A stretch of 64,000 bases of DNA from Deltaproteobacteria bacterium (lineage in GTDB: Bacteria > Desulfobacterota > Desulfarculia > Desulfarculales > Desulfarculaceae), in the NCBI GenBank assembly GCA_020444165.1, contig JAHLLK010000001.1, forward strand, positions 129,908 to 193,907. Direction: 5' to 3'. A program made the translations under genes and the position numbers. The notes under the pieces were generated by a model. The model ran no database searches. It was not told the origin of the DNA and was given only the letters and a program-made list of their open reading frames with translations. The stretch's first letter is position 1. The number at the start of each line of letters is the position of its first letter. Below, in pieces: positions 26,698-34,760 of this stretch.

Positions 26698-27999
26698 CTA
26701 AAAATCCTCTTCGGAAAAGCGCGCCTTCACCGCCTGGGCGTGGATGGGCAGGCCCTCGGCCTCGGCCAGGGTCACCACCGTGTCCGCCAGGCCGGCCAGG
26801 CCCTCCTGGGTCAGGTACTGGAAGGTGGGCTTTTTGATGAACTGGTCCACCGATAGTCCGCTGAACATCCGGGCCCCCATGGCCGTGGGCAGCACGTGGT
26901 TGGTGCCCGAGGCATAGTCCCCCACCGGCACCGGAGCCCAGGGCCCCAGGAAGATGGAGCCGGCGTTGTTGATGCTTTGCAGGGTCACGAACGGCTCGGC
27001 GGTGACGATCTCCAGGTGCTCCGGGGCGTAGCGGTTCACGAACTCCAGGGCCTCGACCATGTCGGCCGCCACCAGCACCGCACAGTAGCGCCCGGCCCGG
27101 GCCAAAATCTCCCGGCGGGGCAGGGAGGGCCACAGGCGGTCGATCTCCCGGCACACCGCCTCGGCCAGGTCCAGATCGTCGGTGACCACCACCGCGGCCG
27201 AGTCGGGGTCGTGCTCCACCTGGGAGAGGAAGTCGTACGCCAACAACCGGGGGTTGGCGGTGTGGTCGGCCAGGATCAGGGCCTCGGACGGCCCTGCCGG
27301 GGAGTCGATGTCCACCCGGCCGTACACCAGCATCTTGGCCTGGGTCACGTACTTGTTGCCCGGACCCACGATCTTGTCCACCTTGGGCACCGTGGCCGTG
27401 CCGAAAGCCAGGGAGCCGATGGCCCAGGGGCCGCCCAGCTTGTAGATCTCGCTCACCCCGGCGATGTCCGCCGCCACCAGGGTGTAGGGGTTGGCCACCA
27501 ATCCCTGGTCCGGGGGGGTGCAGACCACCACCCGGGACACCCCGGCCACCACCGCGGGCAAGACGGTCATCAGCGCGGTGGAGGGATAGGCGGCCCGCAT
27601 GCCGGGCACGTAGCAGCCCACCCGCTCCAGGGGGGTGTGCTTGCGGCCGGCGTAAATGCCCGGGGCCACTTCCATCTGCCACTGGGGGCGCTCCAACTGG
27701 GCGGCGTGGAAGGTGCGGATGTTGGCCGCCGCCTTTTGCAGGTGCTTCACCACCTGGGCCGGCACCAAGTCATAGGCCGCGATGATCTCGGCCGGGGTCA
27801 CCAGAAAATCTCCCGCCTGGAGATCTGGTTTCAACTCGGCGTGCCCCTCCAGGTTCACCACATCGCCCCGCGCTTTCAGGTCTTCCAGGATGCCCTTGAC
27901 CCGTTCGTAGACGGTGGACACATCCTCGAGCGAGCGTTCCAAGAGGCGTTTCTTGCGTTCCGGGGCCAGGGCGGCCAGGGTTTCGGGCTGCAGGTTCAT
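26698..27999 (-). CDS. hisD: Histidinol dehydrogenase
   Basis: A 433-residue zinc enzyme that oxidises L-histidinol to L-histidine in two NAD-dependent steps, the end of histidine biosynthesis. Visible signatures are GPGNKYVTQAK, GPSEALILADHTANP, LLSQVEHDPDSAA (zinc ligand region), the catalytic Glu-His pair in YAPEHLEI, and GDYASGTNHVLPT. One position differs from the common ADESAN/ADETAN motif (ADHTAN here). No other his gene is near, so it is a stand-alone hisD; related dehydrogenases for other amino- or sulfo-alcohols exist, but the intact Glu-His and zinc motifs favour HisD. The start ATG has GGGAGAG upstream. Confidence 0.92.
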   Translation of the reverse strand: MNLQPETLAALAPERKKRLLERSLEDVSTVYERVKGILEDLKARGDVVNLEGHAELKPDLQAGDFLVTPAEIIAAYDLVPAQVVKHLQKAAANIRTFHAAQLERPQWQMEVAPGIYAGRKHTPLERVGCYVPGMRAAYPSTALMTVLPAVVAGVSRVVVCTPPDQGLVANPYTLVAADIAGVSEIYKLGGPWAIGSLAFGTATVPKVDKIVGPGNKYVTQAKMLVYGRVDIDSPAGPSEALILADHTANPRLLAYDFLSQVEHDPDSAAVVVTDDLDLAEAVCREIDRLWPSLPRREILARAGRYCAVLVAADMVEALEFVNRYAPEHLEIVTAEPFVTLQSINNAGSIFLGPWAPVPVGDYASGTNHVLPTAMGARMFSGLSVDQFIKKPTFQYLTQEGLAGLADTVVTLAEAEGLPIHAQAVKARFSEEDF

Positions 28000-28403
28000 G
28001 GGCTTCTCTCCCAGGGGCGGCGGGGGCCGGGGTACGGTGCCCGGCGAGGTTCTCGCTTATGGCTCGGGGCCGGGGCCGGGCCCGGGGGCCGTGCTCGGCA
28101 TCCAGGCTCATATACCATCAACCCGGCCCGGGCGCATGCTGCCACGCGGTCGCGCCCGGTGGCCCGGCCCCGGCGGGGGGGTGAAAAATATTTTCGCCCG
28201 GGTGTTACCAAAGTCCGTCCCCACGCGATGATAATGGTAGGGATGGCTGTACCACGTTAGCAGGGAGACGGGCCGGGTTCAATTTAAGACTGCCCCGCCA
28301 AGAGCGTCTCATATTACTAAAGCCGTCAAGGGACGGCCCTGACCCTGCAACGTTAATATGCTTCGGCGCCCCCTAGAGGGGGATCCGGAATAGGAGGTTC
28401 GGC
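28000..28403. other. Divergent intergenic region between hisD and the efflux block
   Basis: No gene is supported. It must contain the hisD promoter and the promoter of the 28404-35989 unit. A CCCCCT/AGGGGG hairpin (28370-28383) lies just before the AGGAGG ribosome binding site of the first efflux-block gene and could affect its translation. No consensus -35/-10 pair was found. Confidence 0.4.
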
Positions 28404-29354
28404 ATGCATACCGGACACCCGCGCCTGGCCGGCCGACTGGGCCTTGTGTTCCTGGCTTTGGCCGTGGCCCTGCCCTTGACCGGGCCCACCCCGGCCCGGG
28501 CACAAGTTCAGAAGATCGGACCGAACACCAACCCCGTGCGCATGGAGGGGGGCAACCGCGGCGGCGGGAACCGCGGCGGTGATTACCGAGGCGGCAACCC
28601 CGGCGGCAACCGCGGCGGTGATTACCGGGGCGGCAACCCCGGCGGCAACCGTGGCGGCGATTACCGGGGCGGCAACCCCGGCGGCAACCGCGGCAACTGG
28701 AACCAACCCCGCCCCGGGGGCGGCAACCGCGGCAACTATAACCAGCCGCGTCCTGGCGGCGGTCACTATGACGGCCGCAATTACCAGAAGAATTTCTACT
28801 ACGGCCACAGGGACGGCCGGTACCATTACCGCGGCTCGCGCGAGGTCTACATCGACCGCCTGCCTCCCTATCACCGGCATTATGACTGGCGCGGCAGCCG
28901 CTACTATTACTATGGCGGGCACTTCTACCGGCCCCGGGGCACTGGTTTCTTCCTGGTGGCCCCGCCCATCGGCCTGATCATCGGCACCCTGCCTTGGGGC
29001 TACTCCACCGTGTTCATCGGAGGGGTGACCTACTACTCCTATATGGGCGTGTACTACCGCCCGGCCCCGATGGGCTATGTGGTGGTGACCCCGCCTGCGG
29101 TGGTGGAGGCTCCGCCCCCCGAGACCCTCGGCGTGCCCGAGCCCGGCACCGTGGTGGTGGTGGTGTCCAACGGCCTCAACGTGCGCCAGGGCCCCAGCTA
29201 TCAGCATGCGGTGATCGCGGTGGCCAACCAGGGCGACCAGTTGGTGGTGCAGGCTTCGGCCCCGGGCTGGCTGTACGTGCAGTTGCCCGACGGGATTTTG
29301 GGCTGGGTGGACCAGCGCTACACCGCGCCGCTGGCTCCGCCGGCCAATGGATGA
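28404..29354 (+). CDS. Secreted Gly/Asn/Arg-repeat DUF6515 protein with SH3 domain
   Basis: A 316-residue exported protein. A signal peptide (about 1-33, ending ARA) is followed by a low-complexity region (48-115) with three exact GGDYRGGNPGGNR units and two diverged ones (GNWNQPRPGGGNR). Residues about 150-235 match the Tyr/Gly-rich DUF6515 type: YYYYGGHFYRPRGTGFFLV, GLIIGTLPWGY and YYSYMGVYYRP. Residues 250-310 form a bacterial SH3 domain (NGLNVRQGPSYQHAVIAVAN, GILGWVDQRY) of the kind that binds cell wall. It is probably periplasmic or surface-associated. The start has a perfect AGGAGG six bases upstream. Its stop overlaps the start of the ECF sigma factor gene (ATGA), so the two are co-translated; this links it to envelope sensing. 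Confidence 0.88.
   Translation: MHTGHPRLAGRLGLVFLALAVALPLTGPTPARAQVQKIGPNTNPVRMEGGNRGGGNRGGDYRGGNPGGNRGGDYRGGNPGGNRGGDYRGGNPGGNRGNWNQPRPGGGNRGNYNQPRPGGGHYDGRNYQKNFYYGHRDGRYHYRGSREVYIDRLPPYHRHYDWRGSRYYYYGGHFYRPRGTGFFLVAPPIGLIIGTLPWGYSTVFIGGVTYYSYMGVYYRPAPMGYVVVTPPAVVEAPPPETLGVPEPGTVVVVVSNGLNVRQGPSYQHAVIAVANQGDQLVVQASAPGWLYVQLPDGILGWVDQRYTAPLAPPANG
28575..28691 (+). repeat. Three tandem 39-bp units encoding GGDYRGGNPGGNR
   Basis: Units start at 28575, 28614 and 28653 and are nearly identical at the DNA level (a few third-position changes). They lie inside the DUF6515-SH3 gene and keep the frame, so copy number could vary by slippage without breaking the gene. Confidence 0.9.
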
Positions 29355-30013
29355 GCCGGCGCGCGGTTCGGGCAGGGGAGGCGGCCTCATCCGAGGCTGA
29401 GGCCGCCGTCTCCGCTGCCGGCCCCCGGGACGAGGAGCTGATCGCCCTGGTTCTGGCGGGTGAGAGCGAGGCCTTTGCCCTCTTGCTGGCGCGCTACCAG
29501 GATCTGGTGACCCGGATCGTGGCCGGCAAGGCGCCCCGGGACCAGGCTCCGGAGTTGGTGCACGAGGTTTTTGTCCGTTGTTTCGAGAGCCTGGGCAGCT
29601 TCCGGCCGGAAAAGCCCTTTGGGCACTGGTTGGCCACCTTGGCGGTGCGCACCTGCTACGACTTTTGGCGCGCCCGGGGCCGGCGCAAAGAGACCGTGCA
29701 GAGCGCCTTGAGCGAGGCCCAACTGGCCCAGGTGGAGAGCGTGGCCGCCGGCGGCCCGGCGGCGGCCAACGAGGCCCTGGAGCGTTTCGAGACCTGGGAG
29801 CTGTTGGACTGGGCCCTGGGCCATCTTTCCCCGGGCGACCGCATGGCCCTGACCCTGGTGCACCTGGAAGGCTACTCCGTGGCCGAGGCTGCCCAGCTGT
29901 TGGGCTGGACCACCCCCATGGTCAAGGTCCGCTCCTCGCGGGCGCGGCGCAAACTTCGTCAACTGATCGGCCGGATCTTGCCGGCCGGGGAGGATTCCGG
30001 TGACCAAACCTGA
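29351..30013 (+). CDS. ECF-type RNA polymerase sigma factor
   Basis: A 220-residue sigma-70-family protein with only regions 2 and 4. Region 2 spans about 28-105 (LLARYQDLVTRIV, then ELVHEVFVRCFESLGSFRP, FGHWLATLAVRTCYDFWR) and region 4 about 155-210 (LGHLSPGDRMALTLVHLEGY, SVAEAAQLLGWTTPMVKVRS). A 28-residue N-terminal extension precedes region 2. It starts with ATG overlapping the stop of the DUF6515 gene and overlaps the next gene by 14 bp. Followed by a one-helix membrane protein and a Spy/CnrX-like periplasmic protein, it looks like a CnrYXH-type sigma/anti-sigma module controlling the efflux genes; that role is inferred from order. Confidence 0.93.
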   Translation: MSRRAVRAGEAASSEAEAAVSAAGPRDEELIALVLAGESEAFALLLARYQDLVTRIVAGKAPRDQAPELVHEVFVRCFESLGSFRPEKPFGHWLATLAVRTCYDFWRARGRRKETVQSALSEAQLAQVESVAAGGPAAANEALERFETWELLDWALGHLSPGDRMALTLVHLEGYSVAEAAQLLGWTTPMVKVRSSRARRKLRQLIGRILPAGEDSGDQT

Positions 30014-30341
30014 TCCTCGGCGCGTAACCCGGGTGGAGCAATGGCTCGTGGCCTCCCACCAGGAGCGGCCGCCCCTGGCCCTGCCGCCGGGTTGGCGGGA
30101 AAACCTGCTCCGGGACATCCGGCTGGCCCTGGCGGACCAGGGAGCGCCCAGCCACCGCGAGCGGCTGTTGGCCTCCTTTACCGATGACCTCATGCGCCTG
30201 GCCGGGGCCGGCGCCCTGGCCAGCCTGGCCGCCTTGACCTTTGCCTTGTTCTACGGCCGGGATCTGGCCATGCAGGCGGCCAACCTGGCCGTGGATTTCC
30301 CCTGGGCCGTGTTGCCCTTGGAACGTCTTTTGGGGAGCTGA
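30000..30341 (+). CDS. Single-pass membrane protein, candidate anti-sigma factor
   Basis: A 113-residue protein starting with GTG, with GGGGAGG five bases upstream, inside the end of the sigma factor gene. The N-terminal 60 residues are cytoplasmic, charged and contain a predicted helix (WLVASHQERPPLALPPGWREN), then one transmembrane helix (about 64-84, GAGALASLAALTFALFYG) and a short periplasmic tail. There is no zinc-binding anti-sigma motif (HxxxCxxC). Size, topology and position after an ECF gene resemble short anti-sigma factors such as CnrY, but sequence similarity cannot be shown here. Function is inferred from context. Confidence 0.7.
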   Translation: MTKPDPRRVTRVEQWLVASHQERPPLALPPGWRENLLRDIRLALADQGAPSHRERLLASFTDDLMRLAGAGALASLAALTFALFYGRDLAMQAANLAVDFPWAVLPLERLLGS

Positions 30342-30391
30342 TGGCAGTCCCCGCCGGGCCTCGGCCGGCCCAGGGGACCAGGAGGAGGGGC

Positions 30392-30820
30392 ATGAACAAA
30401 CGCCGTTTATGGCTGGGAGTGCTGGCGGTTTTCGCCTGCGGGCTGGTGTTGGGCTGGGTGGCCGGCACCAGCTACGAGAAATATGAGTCGGCCCGGCGCT
30501 TCCAGCTCATCCGCAGCACGGGCGGGCTCTACCTGGCCCAGATGGCCATGAAAAGGCTGAGCGCCAAACTGGAGCTGACCCCGGAGCAGGCAGGCCGTAT
30601 CGCGCCCATCGTGGAAGAGGCCTTCCGGGAGATGCACCAGCTCAGAGCCAAGCTGCACCCCCAGTTCGAGAGCATCATGCGGGAGGTGACGGCCCGCATG
30701 AAAACCGAACTGACCCCGGAGCAGACGGCCGTGCTGGTCCAGGAGGGTGATTGGCGCATGCTCTTGCCCCACTCGCGCAAGAAGGGTTCCGCCCCCACGC
30801 CCACGCCGCCCGGAGGCTGA
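30392..30820 (+). CDS. Membrane-anchored Spy/CpxP/CnrX-like periplasmic sensor protein
   Basis: A 142-residue protein. Residues 6-25 form a signal anchor (LWLGVLAVFACGLVLGWVAG), and the rest is periplasmic and almost all helical. Two LTxxQ motifs, LTPEQ at 62-66 and 107-111, flank a long amphipathic hairpin, as in Spy, CpxP, ZraP and the metal sensor CnrX. CnrX-type proteins sense metals and release the ECF factor CnrH through CnrY; the gene order sigma, one-helix protein, CnrX-like protein matches that logic. His and Met residues (MHQLRAKLHP) could bind metal, but no clear site is defined. ATG 30392 has GGAGGAGGGG before it; a longer in-frame start at 30341 is less likely. Confidence 0.8.
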   Translation: MNKRRLWLGVLAVFACGLVLGWVAGTSYEKYESARRFQLIRSTGGLYLAQMAMKRLSAKLELTPEQAGRIAPIVEEAFREMHQLRAKLHPQFESIMREVTARMKTELTPEQTAVLVQEGDWRMLLPHSRKKGSAPTPTPPGG

Positions 30821-30926
30821 GTCGCCTGAGACAAGACTCTGTTATACCAGACTATTAATGGTGGGCCTCCCCTCCCGTCCCCCGGGGAGAGCGGGCCGGG
30901 TCCGCCGCCAAAGGGAGTTGGTAAGG

Positions 30927-32312
30927 ATGAAACGGAGCTTGGCCACATCCCTGATTTGGGCCCTGGTGGCCCTGGCCGGGCCGGGGGCCGCGGCCTGGGC
31001 CGGGCCGACTCTCCCGCCGCCGCCCCGCTTCACCCTGGAGCAGTTGGTGGACCTGGCCCTGGAACGGAGCCCCAGCCTGGGGGTGGAAAGGGGCAGGGTG
31101 GAGGCTTCAGCGGCCCAGGTCACCCAGGCCCGGGCCGGGTACCTGCCGCAACTGAACGCCAGGCTGGGCTATGACCGGGTGTATTCCAACCGCCAGAGCA
31201 CCTTTTACCGCACCACCACGAGCCTCACCTCCGGGAGCAGCGGCGGAGCCCAGGACGATTACCAGAGCAGCGTCTCCCTGACCCAGAACCTCTACGACTT
31301 CGGGCGCACCAGCGGCCGCCTGGCGCAGAGCCGCCACAATCTGGAAATCAGCCGCAAGGGCCTGGTGGCCACCGCCGCGGACCTGGTGCGCGACGTGAAG
31401 GCCGGCTACTTCGAGGTGTTGAAGCAGGAGGAGCTGGTGCAGGTGGAGGAGGAGAACCTGACCTCCCAGGAAAAGCACCTGGAGCAGGCCGAGGCCCTGT
31501 TCCGCCAGGGGTTGCGGCCCAAGATCGACGTAACCAAGGGTCAGTCCGAGGTGTCCAAGGCCCGGCTCACCCTGTTGCAGACCCGCTACGATCTCCGGCG
31601 GGCCCGGGTGGACCTGGAGCGCCTCTTGGGCGGACCGCCCGCCCCGGGCGGCTACACCCTGGCCCCGGCCGGGCCCAGCCCGTCCTTGCCCGACCAAGTG
31701 GAACCTCTCGTCGCCCGGGCCCTGATTCTCCGGCCCGAGGTGGCCCAGCAAAGGGCCCAGATCGCGGCCAGCCTGGCCGGGCTGCGGGCGGCCCAGGGAG
31801 GGCACTGGCCCAACCTGAACGCGGTGGGCAATTATGGCTACGAAGGCAGCGAGTTTCCCTTGAGCGAGGGCTGGACCGCCGGGGTGGTGCTCTCCTGGGA
31901 CTTCTTCACCGGGCTCCGCACCACCGGCGAGGTGGACCAGGCCAAGGCCGTGATCAACCAGGCCGCCTCCTCCCTGCAGCTTCAAGACCTGGTGGTCACC
32001 GAGGAGGTGACCAAGGCCTACCTGGCCCTGCACGAGGCTGACCAGGCCATCGTCACGGCCCGGGTCGGCCTGGCCCAGGCCCAGGAAAACCTGAACCAGG
32101 CCCAGGGCCGCTACCAGGCCGGGGTGGGAGACTCCTTGGAGTTCAACGACGCCCAGGTCCTCTACACCCAGGCCAAGAGCGCCTTGGTGCAAGCCAGTTA
32201 CATCTTGTTGCAAGCCTGGGCCGAGCTGGAGCGCTCGGTGGGCGAAACCGCGCGGGCCATGACCGCGGAGTTCACCGCCCAAGCCGGCTCCACCACCATG
32301 GGGAGTAAATGA
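30927..32312 (+). CDS. TolC-family outer-membrane efflux protein
   Basis: A 461-residue outer-membrane channel component of a tripartite export system. A signal peptide (KRSLATSLIWALVALAGPG) precedes two OEP repeats: one from about 40 to 230 (FTLEQLVDLALERSPSL, then LNARLGYDRVYSNRQST and SVSLTQNLYDFGRTSGRLAQ), the second from about 250 to 440 (WTAGVVLSWDFFTGLRTTGE). The heptad-rich helices that form the periplasmic tunnel are evident. ATG 30927 is chosen for AAGGGAG upstream and for the signal peptide; the longer open frame to 30747 overlaps the previous gene. Its stop overlaps the adaptor gene start (ATGA). Confidence 0.93.
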   Translation: MKRSLATSLIWALVALAGPGAAAWAGPTLPPPPRFTLEQLVDLALERSPSLGVERGRVEASAAQVTQARAGYLPQLNARLGYDRVYSNRQSTFYRTTTSLTSGSSGGAQDDYQSSVSLTQNLYDFGRTSGRLAQSRHNLEISRKGLVATAADLVRDVKAGYFEVLKQEELVQVEEENLTSQEKHLEQAEALFRQGLRPKIDVTKGQSEVSKARLTLLQTRYDLRRARVDLERLLGGPPAPGGYTLAPAGPSPSLPDQVEPLVARALILRPEVAQQRAQIAASLAGLRAAQGGHWPNLNAVGNYGYEGSEFPLSEGWTAGVVLSWDFFTGLRTTGEVDQAKAVINQAASSLQLQDLVVTEEVTKAYLALHEADQAIVTARVGLAQAQENLNQAQGRYQAGVGDSLEFNDAQVLYTQAKSALVQASYILLQAWAELERSVGETARAMTAEFTAQAGSTTMGSK

Positions 32313-33898
32313 TCATGCGGAAATATCTCATCTGGGGCGGACCCCTCTTGGTGGTGCTCTTGGTGTGGCTGGGCTGGTCGCAGTTCTTCGGGGGGAACAA
32401 GGCCGAGGCCAAGTTCCAACTGGCCAAGCTGGAGAAACGCGATCTGGTCAAGAGCGTCTCGGCCACCGGCACCCTGTCCGCGGTGATCACCGTGGAGGTG
32501 GGATCCCAGGTCTCCGGTCAGATCGCGGAGCTTTTGGCGGATTTCAACTCGCCGGTAAAAAAGGACCAGATCATCGCCAAGATCGATCAGGCCTCCTACC
32601 GGGCCCTGGTGCAGGAATCCCAGGCCGATCTCTCCCTGGCCCAGGCGCAATTGTTGACCAAGAAGGCCACGGTGGAAAAGACCCGGGCCGAGTTGGCCAG
32701 CGCCCGCTCCAAGGTGACGGCGGCCCAGGCCCAGACCACCGAGGCCCGGGCCACCATGGACAACGCCAAGCGCGAGGTGGACCGCCGCAAGAGCCTGGTG
32801 GCCAAGGACTTCATCTCCAAGGCCGACTATGACACGGCGGTCACCACCTATGACCGGGCCAAGGCGGCCATGGCCCAGTTTGCGGCCCAGGTCCAGGCGG
32901 CCCAGGCCGCGGTGGCCTCGGCCCAGGCCGGCTTGGCCATCGCCGAGGCCCAGGTGCGGGAGGCCGAGGCCCAGGTGGAACTCAAGCAGGCCACTCTGGA
33001 CAAGCGCAGCGTGGACCTGGAGCACACCATCATCCGCTCCCCGGTGGAGGGGGTGGTCATCGACCGGAGCGTGGACACCGGCCAGACCGTGGCGGCCAGC
33101 CTGCAGGCCCCCATCCTGTTCAAGATCGCCCAGGACCTGAAGAAGATGCAGGTCTCCACCAGTGTGGACGAGGCGGACATCGGCAGCCTGCGGGAGGGCC
33201 AGACCGCGGATTTCACGGTGGACGCCTACGGCTCCCGCAAGTTCGTGGGCTCGGTCACCCAGATTCGCAAGGCCGGCCAGAGTGTGCAGAACGTGGTGAC
33301 CTACACGGTGATCATCTCGGCCGACAACCCGGACCTGGCTCTGATGCCCGGCATGACCGCCAACGTGGACATCGTGGTGGCCAGGAAGATGGGGGTGCTG
33401 TCCGCGCCCAACGCCGCGCTCCGCTTCCGGCCCCAGGCCGGCGAGGGAAGCGGCGGGGGGGCCGCGGGGGCTCCCGGCGGCGGCCCCGGCGGGGCCAACC
33501 TGCGGGAGCGGCTGACGCGGCTGGCCGACGCCCTCAAAATGACCCCCGACCAGCGGGCCCGCCTGGAGGCAGGCGCCCAGCAGCTCCGGGAGAAGATCTT
33601 CGGGCGGCAGCAAAACGGGGCGGTGCCTTTCCGCACCGGCGAGTTGGCCGACCAGATGCGCCAACAGCTGCACAACCTCATCGTGAGCCTCCTGACCCCG
33701 GAGCAACGGGACCGCTACGAAATCCTGGCCCGGGGCCGCGAGCTGTCCCAGGAAAAGCCGGGCGAGCTGTGGCGTCTGGGGCCGGACGGCCGGCCCGAAG
33801 CCCTGAAGGTGCGGGTGGGGGTCACCGACGGCAGCTTTTCCGAGGTGCGGGGCCAGGGCCTGGAGCCGGGCCAGGAAGTCATCGTGGGCTTGCAATAG
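32309..33898 (+). CDS. MacA/HlyD-type periplasmic adaptor with inserted LTxxQ helical segment
   Basis: A 529-residue membrane-fusion protein linking the inner-membrane MacB-like transporter to TolC. An N-terminal anchor (6-24) is followed by a biotinyl-lipoyl half (VGSQVSGQIAELLADF), a very long Ala/Gln/Glu coiled-coil hairpin (100-235), the second lipoyl half (IIRSPVEGVVIDRSVDTGQT) and a beta-barrel domain (280-370). An unusual segment of about 100 residues follows: a Gly-rich linker (378-396) and a helical domain with MTPDQ (411-415) and LTPEQ (462-466), motifs of the Spy/CpxP fold. The membrane-proximal domain (485-529, ending GLEPGQEVIVGL) resumes after it. Usual MacA proteins are about 370-400 residues, so this insert is extra. 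Confidence 0.93.
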   Translation: MIMRKYLIWGGPLLVVLLVWLGWSQFFGGNKAEAKFQLAKLEKRDLVKSVSATGTLSAVITVEVGSQVSGQIAELLADFNSPVKKDQIIAKIDQASYRALVQESQADLSLAQAQLLTKKATVEKTRAELASARSKVTAAQAQTTEARATMDNAKREVDRRKSLVAKDFISKADYDTAVTTYDRAKAAMAQFAAQVQAAQAAVASAQAGLAIAEAQVREAEAQVELKQATLDKRSVDLEHTIIRSPVEGVVIDRSVDTGQTVAASLQAPILFKIAQDLKKMQVSTSVDEADIGSLREGQTADFTVDAYGSRKFVGSVTQIRKAGQSVQNVVTYTVIISADNPDLALMPGMTANVDIVVARKMGVLSAPNAALRFRPQAGEGSGGGAAGAPGGGPGGANLRERLTRLADALKMTPDQRARLEAGAQQLREKIFGRQQNGAVPFRTGELADQMRQQLHNLIVSLLTPEQRDRYEILARGRELSQEKPGELWRLGPDGRPEALKVRVGVTDGSFSEVRGQGLEPGQEVIVGLQ

Positions 33899-33965
33899 CA
33901 GGCGGTTCTCCAACCTCCCGGCAGAACGCGTCCCCTTGCCCAGAGTCCACCCAAGGAGCCCAGAG

Positions 33966-34760
33966 TTGGCAGCAGAACCATCCCCAGAACCCCGGCCGGC
34001 CGTGGTGACCGCGGACCAGCCGCTTATCCAAACCCAGGACCTGGCCCGCGAATATTTGGTGGGCTCGGAAGTGGTGCGGGCCTTGCGAGGCGTCTCGGTG
34101 ACCATCCAGCCCGGCGAGTTCGTGGCGGTCATGGGCCCCTCGGGTTCGGGCAAGTCCACCTTCATGAATCTTCTGGGCTGCCTGGACACCCCCACCGCGG
34201 GCAAATACCTCTTGGAGGGACGCGAGGTGTCCAGCCTGTCCCCGGCCGAGCGGGCCCGGGTCAGGAACCGGCGCATCGGCTTCGTGTTCCAGAGCTTCAA
34301 CCTGCTGCCCCGCACCAGCGCCCGGGAGAACATTGTGCTGCCCCTCAGGTACGCAGGGGTGCCGGCCAAGGAGCGCCTGGCCCGGGCCGCCCGGCTGTTG
34401 GAGCTGGTGGGCCTGGCCGAGCGCGGCGGCCACCACCCCTCCCAGCTCTCCGGCGGGCAGCAGCAGCGGGTGGCCATCGGCCGGGCCATGGCCAATGACC
34501 CGGCCCTGATCCTGGCCGATGAGCCCACCGGCGCCTTGGACACCAGGACCGGCATCGAGATCATGGCCCTGTTCCAGGACTTGAACCAGCGGGGCATCAC
34601 CGTGGTGGTGGTGACCCACGAGCCGGAGATCGCCGGCTTTGCCCAGCGGCTCTTGAAGTTCCGCGACGGGGCCATGGTCAGCGACCGGCCGATGGACAAC
34701 CCCCGCCGGGCCCGGGAGATTCTTGGCCAGTTGCCGCCGCCCGGGGAGGACGAGGCATGA
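33966..34760 (+). CDS. ABC transporter ATPase (MacB/LolD type)
   Basis: A 264-residue nucleotide-binding protein. Walker A GPSGSGKST, Q-loop FVFQSFNLLPR, signature LSGGQQQR, Walker B LILADEP and the H-loop THEPE are all intact, and the sequence belongs to the MacB/LolD branch that powers mechanotransmission rather than classical import. In E. coli MacB the ATPase is fused to its permease; here it is separate and overlaps the permease gene by four bases. TTG 33966 is preferred because AAGGAG is seven bases upstream; another TTG at 33936 has none. Short Pro/Glu N-terminal extension before the fold. Confidence 0.95.
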   Translation: MAAEPSPEPRPAVVTADQPLIQTQDLAREYLVGSEVVRALRGVSVTIQPGEFVAVMGPSGSGKSTFMNLLGCLDTPTAGKYLLEGREVSSLSPAERARVRNRRIGFVFQSFNLLPRTSARENIVLPLRYAGVPAKERLARAARLLELVGLAERGGHHPSQLSGGQQQRVAIGRAMANDPALILADEPTGALDTRTGIEIMALFQDLNQRGITVVVVTHEPEIAGFAQRLLKFRDGAMVSDRPMDNPRRAREILGQLPPPGEDEA

